Assembly: GCF_030376605.1 (NCBI RefSeq) | Contig: NZ_JARRAE010000005.1 | Coordinates: forward strand, 186,001-250,000 | Source: Pseudochrobactrum sp. sp1633 | Lineage (GTDB): Bacteria; Pseudomonadota; Alphaproteobacteria; Rhizobiales; Rhizobiaceae | DNA: 64,000 nt | Direction: 5' to 3' | Part shown: positions 39,393 through 50,245 of the stretch, piece by piece | Position numbering within the stretch: the first letter of the stretch is position 1 | Layout: each line of letters opens with the position of its first letter | Made by a program: the position numbers and the translations under genes | Notes under the pieces: generated by a model | Databases searched by the model: none | Told to the model about the DNA's origin: nothing | Seen by the model: only the letters and a program-made list of their open reading frames with translations

Positions 39393-40337
39393 TCAATATG
39401 GTGAATCAGGGAAGTAGAATTCCTGTGCATTGTCCTTGGTAACAAGGGTTGCATCCAGAATATAACGTCCACGCACCGGCACCTGATCGTAGAAATTGGC
39501 AACGGTCAGTTCCATTGCAGTTGCGATCATTGCAGGCGGATAGAGCACATCAACAGGCACCAGCGCATCACCGTCGGCAACCTTTTTGATCATTTCTTTC
39601 ATACCGGCACCGCCGACAACCATTTTAATATCGGTGCGTTTAGCCTGCTGAATGGCTTCAAGAGCACCAACGCTCATATCGTCATCCTGCGTCCAGACCG
39701 CATCAATTTTCGGATATTTAACCAGATAATCCTGCATCACTTTAAAGGCATCGTCGCGTGACCAGTTGCCGAACTGCTTATCCAGCACCTTGATGTCACT
39801 ACCGGCAACAGCACTGTCAAAGCCCTTCTGGCGCTCTTCATCAATCACGATCGGCAGACCGCGGATAACCACAACTTCACCTTTGCCGAGCGTGTCTTTC
39901 AGATACTGACCGGCAACGCGGCCGAGTTCTTCATTATTACCGGCGACATAAAGATCCTGAATGGACTGGTCGGACAATGCACGGTCAACAACGGTAACGA
40001 AAATGCCCTTATCCTTCACCTGACGGATCGGATCGGTCAGCTCATCAGAATTGTGCGGCAGCGTTACCAGCGCATCCATGCCCTGCGTGGTCAGATCTTC
40101 CAGAGCATTGGCCTGCGAAGCACCGTCCGGCGAGGTCTTGATGACAATTTTCAGACCCGGATGGTTCTTTTCCAGAACAGCTTTTGCCCGTTCTGCGTGA
40201 TAGACAACGCCGCCTGTCCAGCCGTGATCAGCCGCCGGTATCGACACGGCAATCGTGACTTTCTTTTCTTCCTGTGCCTGAGCCGCCGCCCCGAACAGGG
40301 CAGCAGCACAAACAGCACCTAGCAATATTTTTTTCAT
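39393..40337 (-). CDS. Sugar ABC transporter substrate-binding protein (RbsB-like)
   Basis: A 314-residue periplasmic binding protein of the ribose/galactose class, with a signal peptide (1-22, AAAQA) and then KKVTIAVSIPAADHGWTGG. A TQDDDMSVGALEAI segment lines the sugar site. The ATG at 40337 has GGAGTGAG upstream. It is the last gene of an operon that starts at the ROK regulator and xylA, after the ATPase and permease. Placement of the binding protein last, 100 bp from the permease, is unusual. A pentose such as xylose is the likely ligand from context only. Confidence 0.9.
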   Translation of the reverse strand: MKKILLGAVCAAALFGAAAQAQEEKKVTIAVSIPAADHGWTGGVVYHAERAKAVLEKNHPGLKIVIKTSPDGASQANALEDLTTQGMDALVTLPHNSDELTDPIRQVKDKGIFVTVVDRALSDQSIQDLYVAGNNEELGRVAGQYLKDTLGKGEVVVIRGLPIVIDEERQKGFDSAVAGSDIKVLDKQFGNWSRDDAFKVMQDYLVKYPKIDAVWTQDDDMSVGALEAIQQAKRTDIKMVVGGAGMKEMIKKVADGDALVPVDVLYPPAMIATAMELTVANFYDQVPVRGRYILDATLVTKDNAQEFYFPDSPY

Positions 40338-40437
40338 GATCTCACTCCCTGATAGTTGGCCTGACGATACGGCGGTCCGGCCTCCCCTCCGCCGCTTTAA
40401 CAACAGCGGGATCACAGACCCCGCTGCTAAAACCATG

Positions 40438-41448
40438 TTAGCGCCGCGACAATGACCGCTGCACCAGCATCGCAATAATGATGATTGCACCCTGCACCGC
40501 TCCGATCAGATATTCACTGACCAGATCAGACAGAACCATAATATTGCCGACAACTTCCAGAATGAGCGCACCGCAAACAGTACCCCAAATGCGCCCGACA
40601 CCGCCGCGCAAGGCTGTACCGCCGATCACTACCGCGGTAATTGCCTGCAACTCCCACATCAGACCTGTGGTCGGCGTGGCCGCACCCAGACGCGGAATGT
40701 AAATCAGAATAGCGATAGCAACACAGATACCCTGAATGACAAAAGCCATCGTGCGCACACGGTTAACCGGAATGCCGGAATAACGCGCCACATCCTGATT
40801 GGAACCAACCGCGATGATATGGCGGCCAAAAGCCGTGCGATAGAGAATGAAAGATGCAATCAGCGCCACGACAATGATTGCAACGATCGGCACCGGAACG
40901 CCCAGAATATTGCCGAAGTAAACCGGACGATAAGCCGCCCGCAGTTCCTGCGATTTCATGGCGATAGAACCGCCCTCAGCCAGATAAATGGTGAGTGCGC
41001 GGAAAATCCCCATTGTACCAAGCGTCACGATAAACGGCTCGATGCGTCCGAGTGTGGTGGTGACACCATTGGCCAGCCCGCAAAGCGCGCCGACAACAAT
41101 GGCGATACAGGCAGCCACCAGTAACATCGGCAGAATGCCGGTGATGATGCCGGAATTCATGAACATGATCGTGACAGCAGCAACAAAGGCAGACATAGAG
41201 CCGACCGACAGATCAAGACCGCCGGATGAAATCACAAAGGTCGCGCCAATAGCGATAATCGCGATGAAAGCGCTGCGGGTTGCAATATTCAGCAGATTGT
41301 CCACGCCAATGAAATTGGAGTTCACCAGCGTTCCGAAAACCAGCAGAGCAGCCAGCGCCACGAAAGGGGCAACAGCACGCAAATCCATATCCTGCCAGAA
41401 GCGGCGTTCTGTTGTATTTTGCGGAGTGGTTTTAGCCTGTTCTGTCAT
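40438..41448 (-). CDS. Sugar ABC transporter permease (RbsC-like)
   Basis: A 336-residue permease of the ribose/xylose class with about ten helices, a polar N-terminal tail (1-25) and family segments GGLDLSVGSMSAF and GGTALRGGVGRIWGT. The start overlaps the end of the ATPase gene by 4 bp. It acts with the double ATPase and the RbsB-like protein to import a sugar. Confidence 0.92.
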   Translation of the reverse strand: MTEQAKTTPQNTTERRFWQDMDLRAVAPFVALAALLVFGTLVNSNFIGVDNLLNIATRSAFIAIIAIGATFVISSGGLDLSVGSMSAFVAAVTIMFMNSGIITGILPMLLVAACIAIVVGALCGLANGVTTTLGRIEPFIVTLGTMGIFRALTIYLAEGGSIAMKSQELRAAYRPVYFGNILGVPVPIVAIIVVALIASFILYRTAFGRHIIAVGSNQDVARYSGIPVNRVRTMAFVIQGICVAIAILIYIPRLGAATPTTGLMWELQAITAVVIGGTALRGGVGRIWGTVCGALILEVVGNIMVLSDLVSEYLIGAVQGAIIIIAMLVQRSLSRR

Positions 41449-42983
41449 AGCGCCTCTGCAAAAATTGCAGCCTCTGAAGATGTGACACCGGTAGCGTGCA
41501 CAACAATTTCATTCTCTGTCATTTTGTCTCCGCTGATTTCCGCAACGATACGGCCATTGCGCATCACTAAAGCACGGTGACACAGGCCGATCAGCTCCGG
41601 CATTTCCGAAGAAATCACGATAACGGCTTTGCCCTGTGCGGCCAGCTCGGCAATAAAACGGTAAATCTGCTCTTTGGTGCCAATGTCGATACCACGTGTC
41701 GGTTCATCAATGATCACAATATCCGGCTCGAGCAGCATCATCTTTGCCAGCAGCAATTTCTGCTGATTACCGCCTGAAAGCTGTCCGGCGAGAAGGTCAG
41801 GATTACGGGTACGGATATCAAAATCCCCGATTGCCTTTTCCAATGCTGCGGCCTCGGCAGCGCGGTTGATCTGCAAGCCTGAAAACTGGCTTAAAGCAGC
41901 CAATGTCAGATTAGTGCGCAGATTTTGTGCCAGTAACAGCCCTTTGCCTTTGCGGTCTTCACTCAGGTAAACAAGTCCGGCATCCATACTCTCACGGGCA
42001 TTGTGAAAACGCTGCGAAGTTCCGTTGACACGCACAGTACCATGAGCATGACGCAAGCCCACCACACCCTCGCAAAGCTCGGTACGTCCTGCACCAATCA
42101 GCCCTGCAAAACCGAGTATCTCGCCTTTATGCAATGTGAAGCCGCAATTGCTCGCATAGCCAGGCACCGTAAAGTCCGAGACTTCAAGCACAGGCGTTTT
42201 GACCTGCGGGATGACCCGTTCAGGATAAAGCTGGGACATATCCCGCCCGACCATCAGCTGTGCCATATCCAGCGGCTCCAGCCCTTCCGCCTCACGCGTT
42301 GTAATCATCTGCCCGTCGCGCAGCACTGTCACGCGATCGGCAATGGCTTTCACCTCCGGCAGGCGATGCGAAATATACAAAATCGCAGCACCGCGATTAC
42401 GGATAGCCATGATGACTTTGAGCAAAGCTTCAGTTTCAACCGGCGTCAGCGAAGCGGTTGGCTCATCAAAAATCACCAAACGATGCGGCACCAGCAAAGC
42501 ACGGGCAATCTGCACCAGCTGACGTTGCGCAATCGACAATTGCTCGACACGGGTCGTCGGATCTATATCAGCACCGAGATCAGCAACGGCCGCTCTGGCC
42601 TGCGCGTTCATCGCGCGGTCATTGAGCATCAGACCCTTGCGCTGCTCGCGACCGAGGAAAATATTCTGTGCAACAGTCATATCCGGTGCCAGCAAAATCT
42701 CCTGATGCACCAGCACAATACCGCGATGCTCTGCATCAACCGGCCCTGACAGCACAACCGGCTGACCATCAATAAAGATTGTGCCTTTGCTTGGGCTTAG
42801 ATGTCCGGCCAGAAGTTTCATCAGTGTTGATTTACCGGCACCGTTTTCGCCGATAACCGTGTGAATTTCACCTTCACGGATATCCAGCGTAATATCGCGC
42901 AGCACTTCCACCGGACCAAAACTTTTGGCCAGTCCCTCAACACGCATAAAAGGTGGTCTGCTGCTCGTGTCAGTTTCTGTCAT
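41445..42983 (-). CDS. Sugar ABC transporter ATPase, double ABC domain (RbsA/XylG-like)
   Basis: A 512-residue ATPase with two ABC domains. The first has Walker A GENGAGKST and Walker B LVIFDEPTASL. The second has the degenerate Walker A GLIGAGRTE, signature LSGGNQQK and IVIIDEPTRGID. This arrangement is standard for RbsA/XylG/MglA. Start and stop overlap neighbours by 4 bp at both ends, so it is tightly coupled to the oxidoreductase gene upstream and the permease gene downstream. Confidence 0.93.
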   Translation of the reverse strand: MTETDTSSRPPFMRVEGLAKSFGPVEVLRDITLDIREGEIHTVIGENGAGKSTLMKLLAGHLSPSKGTIFIDGQPVVLSGPVDAEHRGIVLVHQEILLAPDMTVAQNIFLGREQRKGLMLNDRAMNAQARAAVADLGADIDPTTRVEQLSIAQRQLVQIARALLVPHRLVIFDEPTASLTPVETEALLKVIMAIRNRGAAILYISHRLPEVKAIADRVTVLRDGQMITTREAEGLEPLDMAQLMVGRDMSQLYPERVIPQVKTPVLEVSDFTVPGYASNCGFTLHKGEILGFAGLIGAGRTELCEGVVGLRHAHGTVRVNGTSQRFHNARESMDAGLVYLSEDRKGKGLLLAQNLRTNLTLAALSQFSGLQINRAAEAAALEKAIGDFDIRTRNPDLLAGQLSGGNQQKLLLAKMMLLEPDIVIIDEPTRGIDIGTKEQIYRFIAELAAQGKAVIVISSEMPELIGLCHRALVMRNGRIVAEISGDKMTENEIVVHATGVTSSEAAIFAEAL

Positions 42984-44134
42984 CGCAAATTTGTCCAGAC
43001 ATTGCCCGCTTTGGATGAAGCCACAGAAGCTTCAATAAAGCGCATTCCTTCAAGCCCGTCTTCAACAGTCGGATACAACACCGCCGCATCCGGTTTTTCA
43101 TCGTTGCGCGCTGCGCGGATAGCGTGTGCTGCTTCCGTGTAAATCGTGGCAAAACCTTCGAGATAACCTTCCGGATGCCCGCCCGGAATACGGGTAACTC
43201 GTGCCGCTGAGGCACCGGCTCCGGCACCGCCACGGGTGATCAGTTGCTTCGGCTCGCCAAAACGCGTGAACCACAGATAATTCGGATCAGACTGCGACCA
43301 TTCCAGCCCGCCTTTGCTGCCATAGACCCGCAGTTTCAGACCGTTTTCATTGCCGACCGCAACCTGACTTGCCCATAACATGCCACGAGCTCCGCCTTTG
43401 TAGCGCAGCATAATCTGCACATCATCGTCCAGTGCCCGTCCTTCGACAAAACTGGTCAGCTGCGCCAGCACAGCCTCAGCTTCAAGACCGCTGACGAATC
43501 CGGCCAGATGATAGGCATGGGTGCCGATATCACCGATTGCACCACCAGCGCCGGAGCGTTTCGGATCAGTGCGCCATTCAGCCTGTTTATTACCGCTCAG
43601 CTCACTGCGCTCTGTCAGCCAGTCCTGCGCATATTCGGCCTGCACAACACGGATATCGCCCAGATCACCCTTGGCGACCATTTCCCGCGCCTGCCGGATC
43701 ATCGGATAGCCACTGTAATTATGGGTCAGCACAAAGATTTTGCCGGACTGCTGCACTGTTTCAACCAGTTGCTCGGCTTCAGCAACTGTTGTAGTCAGCG
43801 GCTTGTCGCAAATCACGTGAATGCCTGCGGCCAGAAAAGCACGGGCAGCAGCACCATGCAGGTGGTTCGGCGTGACTATAGCCACAGCCTCAATCCCATC
43901 CGGCCTTTTGCTTTCAGCCAGTGCCATTTCTTCAAAAGACGCATAGGAGCGCTCAGGTGCAATGCCCAGTTCCTGCGCAGAAGCACCGGCGCGTGCCGGA
44001 TCAGACGAGAGTGCTCCCGCGACCAGTTCATACTGATCGTCAATCCGCGCTGCAATGCGATGCACCGCGCCGATAAAAGCGCCCTGCCCGCCGCCGACCA
44101 TGCCGAGTCTGATACGATGTGCTGCGTTTCCCAT
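42980..44134 (-). CDS. Gfo/Idh/MocA family oxidoreductase
   Basis: A 384-residue NAD(P)-dependent dehydrogenase. The N-terminal Rossmann motif is [12 protein letters not shown], then [18 protein letters not shown] and CDKPLTTT (EKP-type lysine motif), and the C-terminal domain contains [13 protein letters not shown] with the catalytic His. These enzymes oxidise sugars, inositols or sugar acids. The ATG at 44134 has AGGAGG upstream. It is 12 bp from a sugar-phosphate isomerase-fold gene and directly followed by importer genes, so it probably acts on the imported compound. Confidence 0.92.
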   Translation of the reverse strand: MGNAAHRIRLGMVGGGQGAFIGAVHRIAARIDDQYELVAGALSSDPARAGASAQELGIAPERSYASFEEMALAESKRPDGIEAVAIVTPNHLHGAAARAFLAAGIHVICDKPLTTTVAEAEQLVETVQQSGKIFVLTHNYSGYPMIRQAREMVAKGDLGDIRVVQAEYAQDWLTERSELSGNKQAEWRTDPKRSGAGGAIGDIGTHAYHLAGFVSGLEAEAVLAQLTSFVEGRALDDDVQIMLRYKGGARGMLWASQVAVGNENGLKLRVYGSKGGLEWSQSDPNYLWFTRFGEPKQLITRGGAGAGASAARVTRIPGGHPEGYLEGFATIYTEAAHAIRAARNDEKPDAAVLYPTVEDGLEGMRFIEASVASSKAGNVWTNLR

Positions 44135-44146
44135 AGCCACCTCCTC

Positions 44147-45202
44147 TTAACCCAGACCAAGCATTTTGCGGTTTGCCGCATCATCAGTGCCCGCATCGGC
44201 AAAATCATCAAAAGCACGCTCTGTAACGCGAATGATGTGATGGCGGATAAATTCCGCACCTTCGCGTGCACCGTCTTCAGGATGCTTCAATGCGCATTCC
44301 CATTCAAGCACTGCCCAGCTGTCGAAGTCATGCGTTGTCAGTTTCGAGAAAATACCGCCGAAATCAACCTGCCCGTCACCCAATGAGCGGAAACGGCCTG
44401 CGCGGTTCACCCAACTCTGGAAACCGCCATAAACGCCCTGCCGTCCGGTCGGATTAAATTCCGCATCCTTGACGTGAAACGCCTTGATGCGTTCGTGATA
44501 AATATCAATGAAATCAAGGTAATCGAGTTGCTGCAGCACGAAATGCGACGGATCATACAGGATGTTGGCGCGGGCATGATTTTTCACCCGATCCAGAAAC
44601 ATCTCATAGGAAATACCGTCATGCAGGTCTTCCCCCGGATGTAATTCGTAGCAAACATCCACACCGTTTTCGTCGGCATAATTGAGCAGCGGTGTCCAGC
44701 GTTGCGCCAGTTCGTCAAAAGCTGTTTCAACAAGACCGGCAGGCCGCTGCGGCCACGGATAAACATATGGCCATGCCAGCGCACCGGAGAAGGATGCCAT
44801 CGCAGTCAGACCAAGATGTTTGGAAGCCCGTAGCGCGCGGCGCACCTGATCTTCCGCCCATGCCCGACGTGCCTGCGGATTGCCGCGCACTTCCTCATCG
44901 GCAAAGCCGTCAAAGGCAGCATCATAGGCCGGATGTACCGCAACAAGCTGCCCCTGCAAATGCGTTGAAAGCTCGGTAATTTCCAAGCCATTATCAGCGG
45001 CGATGCCTTTGATTTCATCGCAATAGGTTTGCGAGTCCGATGCCTTTTTAAGATCAAACAGGCGCTTATCCCATGTCGGAATTTGCACGCCCTTATAGCC
45101 CAGCGAGGCCGCCCATTTGCAGATATTCTCAAAGGAGTTAAACGGTGCCGCATCCCCCGCAAACTGCGCCAGAAATATCGCCGGTCCTTTAATCGTTTTC
45201 AT
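44147..45202 (-). CDS. Sugar phosphate isomerase/epimerase family protein (xylose-isomerase-like TIM barrel)
   Basis: A 351-residue AP-endonuclease-2/IolE-type TIM barrel. The KGVQIPTWDKRLFD, NGLEITELSTHLQGQ and CYELHPGEDLHDG segments give metal ligands, and FHVKDAEFNPTGRQG the C-terminal ones. Family members isomerise or epimerise sugars and inositols. The start is the ATG at 45202 with GGGAG 7 bases upstream; a longer open frame upstream covers the repeat after xylA and is not credible. It lies between xylA and the Gfo/Idh/MocA gene, a pairing typical of polyol or unusual sugar catabolism. Confidence 0.9.
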   Translation of the reverse strand: MKTIKGPAIFLAQFAGDAAPFNSFENICKWAASLGYKGVQIPTWDKRLFDLKKASDSQTYCDEIKGIAADNGLEITELSTHLQGQLVAVHPAYDAAFDGFADEEVRGNPQARRAWAEDQVRRALRASKHLGLTAMASFSGALAWPYVYPWPQRPAGLVETAFDELAQRWTPLLNYADENGVDVCYELHPGEDLHDGISYEMFLDRVKNHARANILYDPSHFVLQQLDYLDFIDIYHERIKAFHVKDAEFNPTGRQGVYGGFQSWVNRAGRFRSLGDGQVDFGGIFSKLTTHDFDSWAVLEWECALKHPEDGAREGAEFIRHHIIRVTERAFDDFADAGTDDAANRKMLGLG

Positions 45203-45242
45203 CATCCCACTCCCGAATTTTCTGTATCGTTTCTGATGTTCA

Positions 45243-45302
45243 CCGTTGCCAGAAGTGCAACTAAACGTAACGCCGTTGCACGAAGTGCAACTAAACGTAT
45301 CG
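45243..45302. repeat. 30-bp tandem duplication spanning the xylA stop
   Basis: Two adjacent 30-bp units (45243-45272 and 45273-45302) match at 27 of 30 bases. The unit overlapping xylA contains its last codons and stop followed by the palindrome GTTGCACGAAGTGCAAC. The second, downstream copy repeats the stop and an imperfect version of the palindrome. Confidence 0.8.
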
Positions 45303-46601
45303 ATTGACGATATTCTCCAGATATTCCTGACGACCGGAAACCGGCTGCGGTTCAATCCCGCTGTCACGCACATAGGCAGCAATGTCTTCCAGTGATTGAT
45401 TGCCCTGCAACATGGTCTGCGCCTGCGGCTGCTGCCATCCGGCATAACGCGCATCAAGCGGAGCGGACAAAGCTTTATCCTCAATCATTTTCGCTGCGGC
45501 TTTAAGCCCGCGTGCGCAACAATCCATCGCGCCGATATGCGCAATCAGCAGATCCTGCGGGTCGAGCGACTGACGCCGCAGCTTGGCATCAAAATTTGTG
45601 CCGCCGGTGGTAAACCCGCCGCCTTGCAGAACCTGATAATAAGCCAGCGCCATTTCCGGCACATTGTTCGGAAACTGATCTGTATCCCAGCCGGACTGGT
45701 AATCATTGCGGTTCATATCGATGGAGCCGAAAATGCCCAGCGCATTGGCCATTGCCAGTTCATGCTCAAATGAATGACCGGCAAGAATGGCATGCCCCTG
45801 CTCGATATTGACCTTCACTTCACCTTCCAGACCATAGCGTTTGAGAAAGCCGTAAACAGTAGCAACATCAAAATCATATTGGTGTTTGGTCGGCTCCTGC
45901 GGCTTAGGCTCGACAAGGATTGTGCCTTTGAAACCGATTTTATGCTTGTAATCGACCACCAGCGAGAGAAAGCGTCCCATCTGGTCAAGCTCACGCCCTG
46001 CATCGGTATTCAGCAGGGTTTCATAGCCTTCACGCCCGCCCCAGAGCACATAATTCTCACCATTCAGGCGGTGCGTCACATCCATGCAATGCTTAACCGT
46101 GGCGGCAGCATAGGCAAAAATTTCAGGATCAGGATTGGTGGCAGCACCAGCCATATAGCGGCGATGTGAGAAAAGATTGGCTGTTCCCCAGAGCAGTTTG
46201 ATGCCCGTCTGGTTCATCTTCTCCTGAAGATAATCAGCCATGTGGTCGAGATTGGCCGATGTTTCCGCAAAATTTTTGCCCTCTGGGCGCATATCCGCAT
46301 CATGGAAACAATAATAAGGCGTGCCAAGCAGCGTAAACAATTCAAAAGCCACATCAGCCTTGTGTTTCGCATGATCAAGCGTATTGCCGAACCACGGGCG
46401 TTCAAATGTCTGTCCGCCGAACGGATCGCCGCCAACCCATGCAAAACTGTGCCAATAGGCAATGGCAAAGCGCAGGTGATCTTCCAGCCTTTTGCCCAGC
46501 ACAATCTCGTCCGGATTGTAGAAACGATAGGCAAGCGGATTGGTGCTTTTCTCACCCTCATAGCGGATGGGGTTGTCCAATCCGAAGAAACCTGTGCTCA
46601 T
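45291..46601 (-). CDS. xylA: Xylose isomerase
   Basis: A 436-residue class II xylose isomerase converting D-xylose to D-xylulose with two divalent metals. Catalytic H100 and D103 are in [12 protein letters not shown] in LWGGREGYE, and metal ligands in [14 protein letters not shown] and in the [17 protein letters not shown] segment. Its start overlaps the xylR-type stop by 4 bp. Its last codons are part of a tandem duplication. No xylulokinase gene (xylB) is in the window, so the pathway is completed elsewhere or differs. Confidence 0.97.
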   Translation of the reverse strand: MSTGFFGLDNPIRYEGEKSTNPLAYRFYNPDEIVLGKRLEDHLRFAIAYWHSFAWVGGDPFGGQTFERPWFGNTLDHAKHKADVAFELFTLLGTPYYCFHDADMRPEGKNFAETSANLDHMADYLQEKMNQTGIKLLWGTANLFSHRRYMAGAATNPDPEIFAYAAATVKHCMDVTHRLNGENYVLWGGREGYETLLNTDAGRELDQMGRFLSLVVDYKHKIGFKGTILVEPKPQEPTKHQYDFDVATVYGFLKRYGLEGEVKVNIEQGHAILAGHSFEHELAMANALGIFGSIDMNRNDYQSGWDTDQFPNNVPEMALAYYQVLQGGGFTTGGTNFDAKLRRQSLDPQDLLIAHIGAMDCCARGLKAAAKMIEDKALSAPLDARYAGWQQPQAQTMLQGNQSLEDIAAYVRDSGIEPQPVSGRQEYLENIVNRYV

Positions 46602-47896
46602 GCCGTTACCCTCTGTGCGTTATTATTATTTGTCACCAGCAATTTTGATTTCTGAACTTCCGGTTCCGCATCAACGCGGAGCAAAGATGTGATTGCACAG
46701 CCTTGCAGGATCAGCGGCTGTTCCGACGGATAGCAACGAATGGTCAGATCTTTGGGCGATTGCAGACCATTACGCGGCCCGACCTGCCGTCCATCGGCAA
46801 GGTCGCCACTGATCGTCTGGCGCAATTCATCCTCGATCAGATCAAAAGCGTGCACACCGGGGCCGACAAAAGCCAGCGGCACCGGATCAATCAGCGAGAA
46901 AATGCTGCGCAAGGCAAAACCAAGCGCCTTGCCTGCCTGCTGGAAAGCCTGCCGCGCAACGCCGTCTGCCGTTCTGGCCTCATGCGCCAGCGCATAAAAA
47001 TCACTCTCGGGAATCATCGCCACGGGCGCACTGTTTTCATCAACCCCATGCGCCTTGCGCCAGATGCCATAATCACTGGCATAGGCCTCAAGACAGCCAT
47101 GACGGCCACAGCGACACAAAGCGCCATCCGGCATATAAACCACATGGCCAAACTCTGCGGCTGACGAGCGCGCACCGGAAAACGGTTCGCCTTTCAGATA
47201 CAGCCCCATGCCGATACCGGACGAAAACAAGATCGCCGCGAAATCACCGTGGAAGATATCCGGCTGCGACCAGCGCAAGGCTTCGGCGATCATCAGACAG
47301 TCGTTGAAAACCATCACCGGAACATTAAAAACCTGTTTCAGAAAATCTGCGATAGTTACATTTTCCGCACCGATTGTCGGTGACCAGACCAGCATCTGAT
47401 GGGCAGCATCGGTCATTCCCTGCACGCTCACAGAGATATGGCGCAGATTTTTCGCCTGATCAGGATAGCGGCTGAGTAATTCGCTGATCTGCCGCTCCAA
47501 GGCTGCAAGAAGTGCATCCGGCGCTATAATCAGCGTATCAAGCTGCAATTGCTCAAAGGCAATTCTCTGCCCCGCATAATCGAACAGGTCTACGTCAATC
47601 ATATTAAGTGCAATATTGACCGCAATCACTGAAGCGCAATCGGGATTAAGCCCGAGCAGGACTTGCGGACGGCCACGCCTGCCCTCAACATTATTCGCGG
47701 CCTCAGTTTCAGGCACTTCAATCAGCACCTGCTCTGCCAGCAACATTGCACTGATAGCGGAAATGGTAGAGTGGCTCATGCCGGTCATACCGGCAATATC
47801 CGTGCGCGAAAGGCTTCCCGATTGCCGCAGCAATCGCAGAATCCGGCGGCGGTTTTGCCAGCGCAACTCTTCTGATCGTGAAACGCCTCCCGTCAC
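46598..47896 (-). CDS. ROK-family transcriptional repressor (XylR-like)
   Basis: A 432-residue regulator with an N-terminal winged helix (about 10-65: [31 protein letters not shown]) and a ROK sugar-binding domain with the zinc motif [14 protein letters not shown] near 280. It is first in the xylA-isomerase-oxidoreductase-ABC operon and overlaps xylA by 4 bp. The start is a GTG at 47896 with GGGAGG about 5 bases upstream. It most likely represses its own operon until the sugar binds. Confidence 0.92.
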   Translation of the reverse strand: MTGGVSRSEELRWQNRRRILRLLRQSGSLSRTDIAGMTGMSHSTISAISAMLLAEQVLIEVPETEAANNVEGRRGRPQVLLGLNPDCASVIAVNIALNMIDVDLFDYAGQRIAFEQLQLDTLIIAPDALLAALERQISELLSRYPDQAKNLRHISVSVQGMTDAAHQMLVWSPTIGAENVTIADFLKQVFNVPVMVFNDCLMIAEALRWSQPDIFHGDFAAILFSSGIGMGLYLKGEPFSGARSSAAEFGHVVYMPDGALCRCGRHGCLEAYASDYGIWRKAHGVDENSAPVAMIPESDFYALAHEARTADGVARQAFQQAGKALGFALRSIFSLIDPVPLAFVGPGVHAFDLIEDELRQTISGDLADGRQVGPRNGLQSPKDLTIRCYPSEQPLILQGCAITSLLRVDAEPEVQKSKLLVTNNNNAQRVTA

Positions 47897-48241
47897 ACGA
47901 CACCTCCCTTATAACGGAACGGTTCTTAGCGACCTGTTTCCGTAATTCTCCTCTGGCAATAAGACTGGCACGGATTTTTTTATTTGTCATCTATTTTTCG
48001 AGCGTCGAAATAAATGATTATTTTTGACTCAAGGAGACAAAACAAAGCGAAATGCAGAGAATCGAACAGAATCGCAAACACACAGCCAATGTTCACTACG
48101 CAAATTTGAGATTTGCTCAGGGGCTGCAATGTGATTCTTTTTTGGAAAGTTCTTTATTCGGGGAGAAGTCTCTTATTGCATAAGTGTAAAATGACCTGAA
48201 ACAGATTCAGATTTCAATAGAATGCAATGTGAGAAGAAGAT
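47897..48241. other. Promoter region of the xyl operon
   Basis: About 345 bp between the ROK gene and tRNA-Gln, with no gene I can support. It includes the ribosome site of the ROK gene and a candidate operator (separate entry). The part near 48040-48240 is AT-rich and without recognisable features. Confidence 0.45.
47991..48014. promoter_or_regulatory. Candidate ROK/XylR operator
   Basis: ATTTTTCGA-gcg-TCGAAATAAAT is an imperfect dyad (CGA...TCG core with T- and A-rich arms) about 95 bp upstream of the ROK gene start. ROK repressors bind AT-flanked dyads of this sort; the assignment is by position and symmetry only. Confidence 0.4.
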
Positions 48242-48315
48242 TGGCTGGGGAACCTGGATTCGAACCAAGACTAACGGAGTCAGAGTCCGTCGTTCTACCA
48301 TTAAACTATTCCCCA
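48242..48315 (-). tRNA. tRNA-Gln (anticodon CTG)
   Basis: On the minus strand the 74-base gene starts TGGGGAA and ends TTCCCCA-G-CCA, forming a perfect 7-bp acceptor stem with encoded CCA. The anticodon stem ACGGA/TCCGT encloses the loop CTCTGAC, so the anticodon is CTG, reading CAG. The T arm has GGTTCGAATCC. Confidence 0.95.
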
Positions 48316-48526
48316 GCAACGCTGCTCTGTGAGAGCGAAGCGGTGACGCTCGCGGCGCCGTGGGTGGTCATATAATTGATATTTTCACAAATGCAAACCC
48401 TCTTTGCACTGATTTCAATATATTTTTCCACAGAACACAAAAAACTCCTTTCCCTTCGCAATTTGTGCCCCTTGGTAAATCGGCAAAGGACTGTTACATT
48501 AAGGGCAACTTGAAATAGTCTGCACC

Positions 48527-50245
48527 ATGCCTGCGTCCCTTACGGGTTCGCGCGGTGCCAAAAGGACAAAAACTTTGAAGAACCCCGATCTGCACACCCA
48601 AAGGGTGTCTATCAACGGGGCGTCTGGTGGCAAGGCAGGAATAAAAGATTCCACCGAACCGCCGAATTCAGGACAACGGCAGAACCGTTCTCCTGTCGGA
48701 TCATCGTCACCAAAGCCTGTGGCAGATGAATCTGGACGCTTCGACAAAAAGCAGCGCAAACGCGCCCGCAGGCGCAAGCACGGCAAAAATTCTGCTGCGG
48801 AGAGTGTACAATCGACTGCACAAGGAGCAAACCTTGGCGCGGCGGGTGCTTCTTCGGGCTCGAACAAACCATCCGGCGACAAGTCTCTGCGTGCAGACAA
48901 CACCGCAAAGAATGATGATCAGAAGGGCGGGAAAAAACTTTCAAACCGCCGCAGACGATCCCGTCGTAAAAAATCTCAAACGGACAGCGTATTACCGGCG
49001 AAGCAGACAGCGTCTGTTGCAGCTCAGTCAGCGATGACAAACCAGAATGCAAAGCAGACGCACAATGCTCATGCATCTGCCAAAAATGCACATAAGAACG
49101 GCGCCCAAAAACCCGACACCGCTGATCAGAGCAAGCAGCGCCCGCAGATCAATGCGCAGGCCGCGCAGCCGCGCGCCTATGAGCCGCCGCTTTATGCAGC
49201 GCTTGATCTTGGCACCAATAATTGCCGCCTGCTGATTGCAACGCCGAGCAGACCCGGACAGTTTCGCGTTGTCGACTCCTTCTCGCGTATTGTGCGTCTT
49301 GGTGAAGGCTTCGGAACCAGCGGCCGTCTGAGCGATCAGGCCATGAGCCGTGCTATTGAAGCACTGAAAATCTGCCGCGATAAGCTTGAGAGCAAAAATA
49401 TCCGTCGCAGACGTCTGATTGCCACGGAAGCCTGCCGCTCGGCCAGTAATGGCCCTGAATTTTTGCAGCGTGTTCGTGAAGAAGCAGGACTTGAGCTGGA
49501 AATTGTTGACCGACAGACCGAGGCAAGCCTTGCGGTTTCCGGTTGCGGCACTCTGGTCAATCGCGAAACCGATGCGCTCGTGCTGTTTGATATTGGCGGC
49601 GGTTCTTCAGAAATTGCACTGATTGATGTGACCTGCCGCCGTTCCTCGCGACTTGCAGAGCATATTACCGCATGGACATCCCTCCCTGTGGGCGTGGTAA
49701 CTTTGGCTGAAAAATTCGGCGGCCGTGATGTAACGCCGGACAATTATGCTGAAATGGTTGCCTATGTGGCAAATATGCTGAATGATTTCAGCGAACGTCA
49801 CAAACTCGGCGAGCTGGCACAAAGCACACATTTCCATCTGCTTGGCACATCCGGCACCGTGACCACTCTGGCTGGTATTCATCTCGGTCTCGACCGTTAC
49901 GACCGCCGCCGCGTGGATGGCATGTGGATGGGCTCGCAGGACGTGACCGATATGACAGCCAAACTGCTGTCGTGGGATTTCAAAACCCGTGTAGCTAATC
50001 CGTGCATCGGCGCTGACCGTGCTGATCTGGTACTGGCCGGTTGTGCTATTCTCGATGCAATCCGCCAGATTTGGCCGAGTGAAAGATTGCTGGTTGCCGA
50101 TCGCGGTTTGCGTGAAGGTATCCTCACTGAATTGATGTCCCGCGACGGCGCATGGCGCCACCGCCGCCCTCATCAGGCAAAAGAAACTTATATTAAGAAC
50201 GGTTCCGGCAGGGACAGTCAGACAAAGAGCAGGCAGTCACTATGA
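48527..50245 (+). CDS. Ppx/GppA family phosphatase with long basic N-terminal region
   Basis: The C-terminal part (about 221-545) is an ASKHA-fold Ppx/GppA domain: [54 protein letters not shown]. It hydrolyses polyphosphate and/or pppGpp. The first 220 residues are low-complexity, rich in Lys, Arg, Ser, Ala and Gln, with two strongly basic clusters ([14 protein letters not shown] at 74-87 and RRRRSRRKK at 141-149); they look disordered and nucleic-acid- or polyphosphate-binding. The ATG at 48527 lacks a clear ribosome site; a TTG near 48573 with AAGGA upstream is an alternative. It overlaps rlmE by 4 bp. Confidence 0.9.
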   Translation: MPASLTGSRGAKRTKTLKNPDLHTQRVSINGASGGKAGIKDSTEPPNSGQRQNRSPVGSSSPKPVADESGRFDKKQRKRARRRKHGKNSAAESVQSTAQGANLGAAGASSGSNKPSGDKSLRADNTAKNDDQKGGKKLSNRRRRSRRKKSQTDSVLPAKQTASVAAQSAMTNQNAKQTHNAHASAKNAHKNGAQKPDTADQSKQRPQINAQAAQPRAYEPPLYAALDLGTNNCRLLIATPSRPGQFRVVDSFSRIVRLGEGFGTSGRLSDQAMSRAIEALKICRDKLESKNIRRRRLIATEACRSASNGPEFLQRVREEAGLELEIVDRQTEASLAVSGCGTLVNRETDALVLFDIGGGSSEIALIDVTCRRSSRLAEHITAWTSLPVGVVTLAEKFGGRDVTPDNYAEMVAYVANMLNDFSERHKLGELAQSTHFHLLGTSGTVTTLAGIHLGLDRYDRRRVDGMWMGSQDVTDMTAKLLSWDFKTRVANPCIGADRADLVLAGCAILDAIRQIWPSERLLVADRGLREGILTELMSRDGAWRHRRPHQAKETYIKNGSGRDSQTKSRQSL

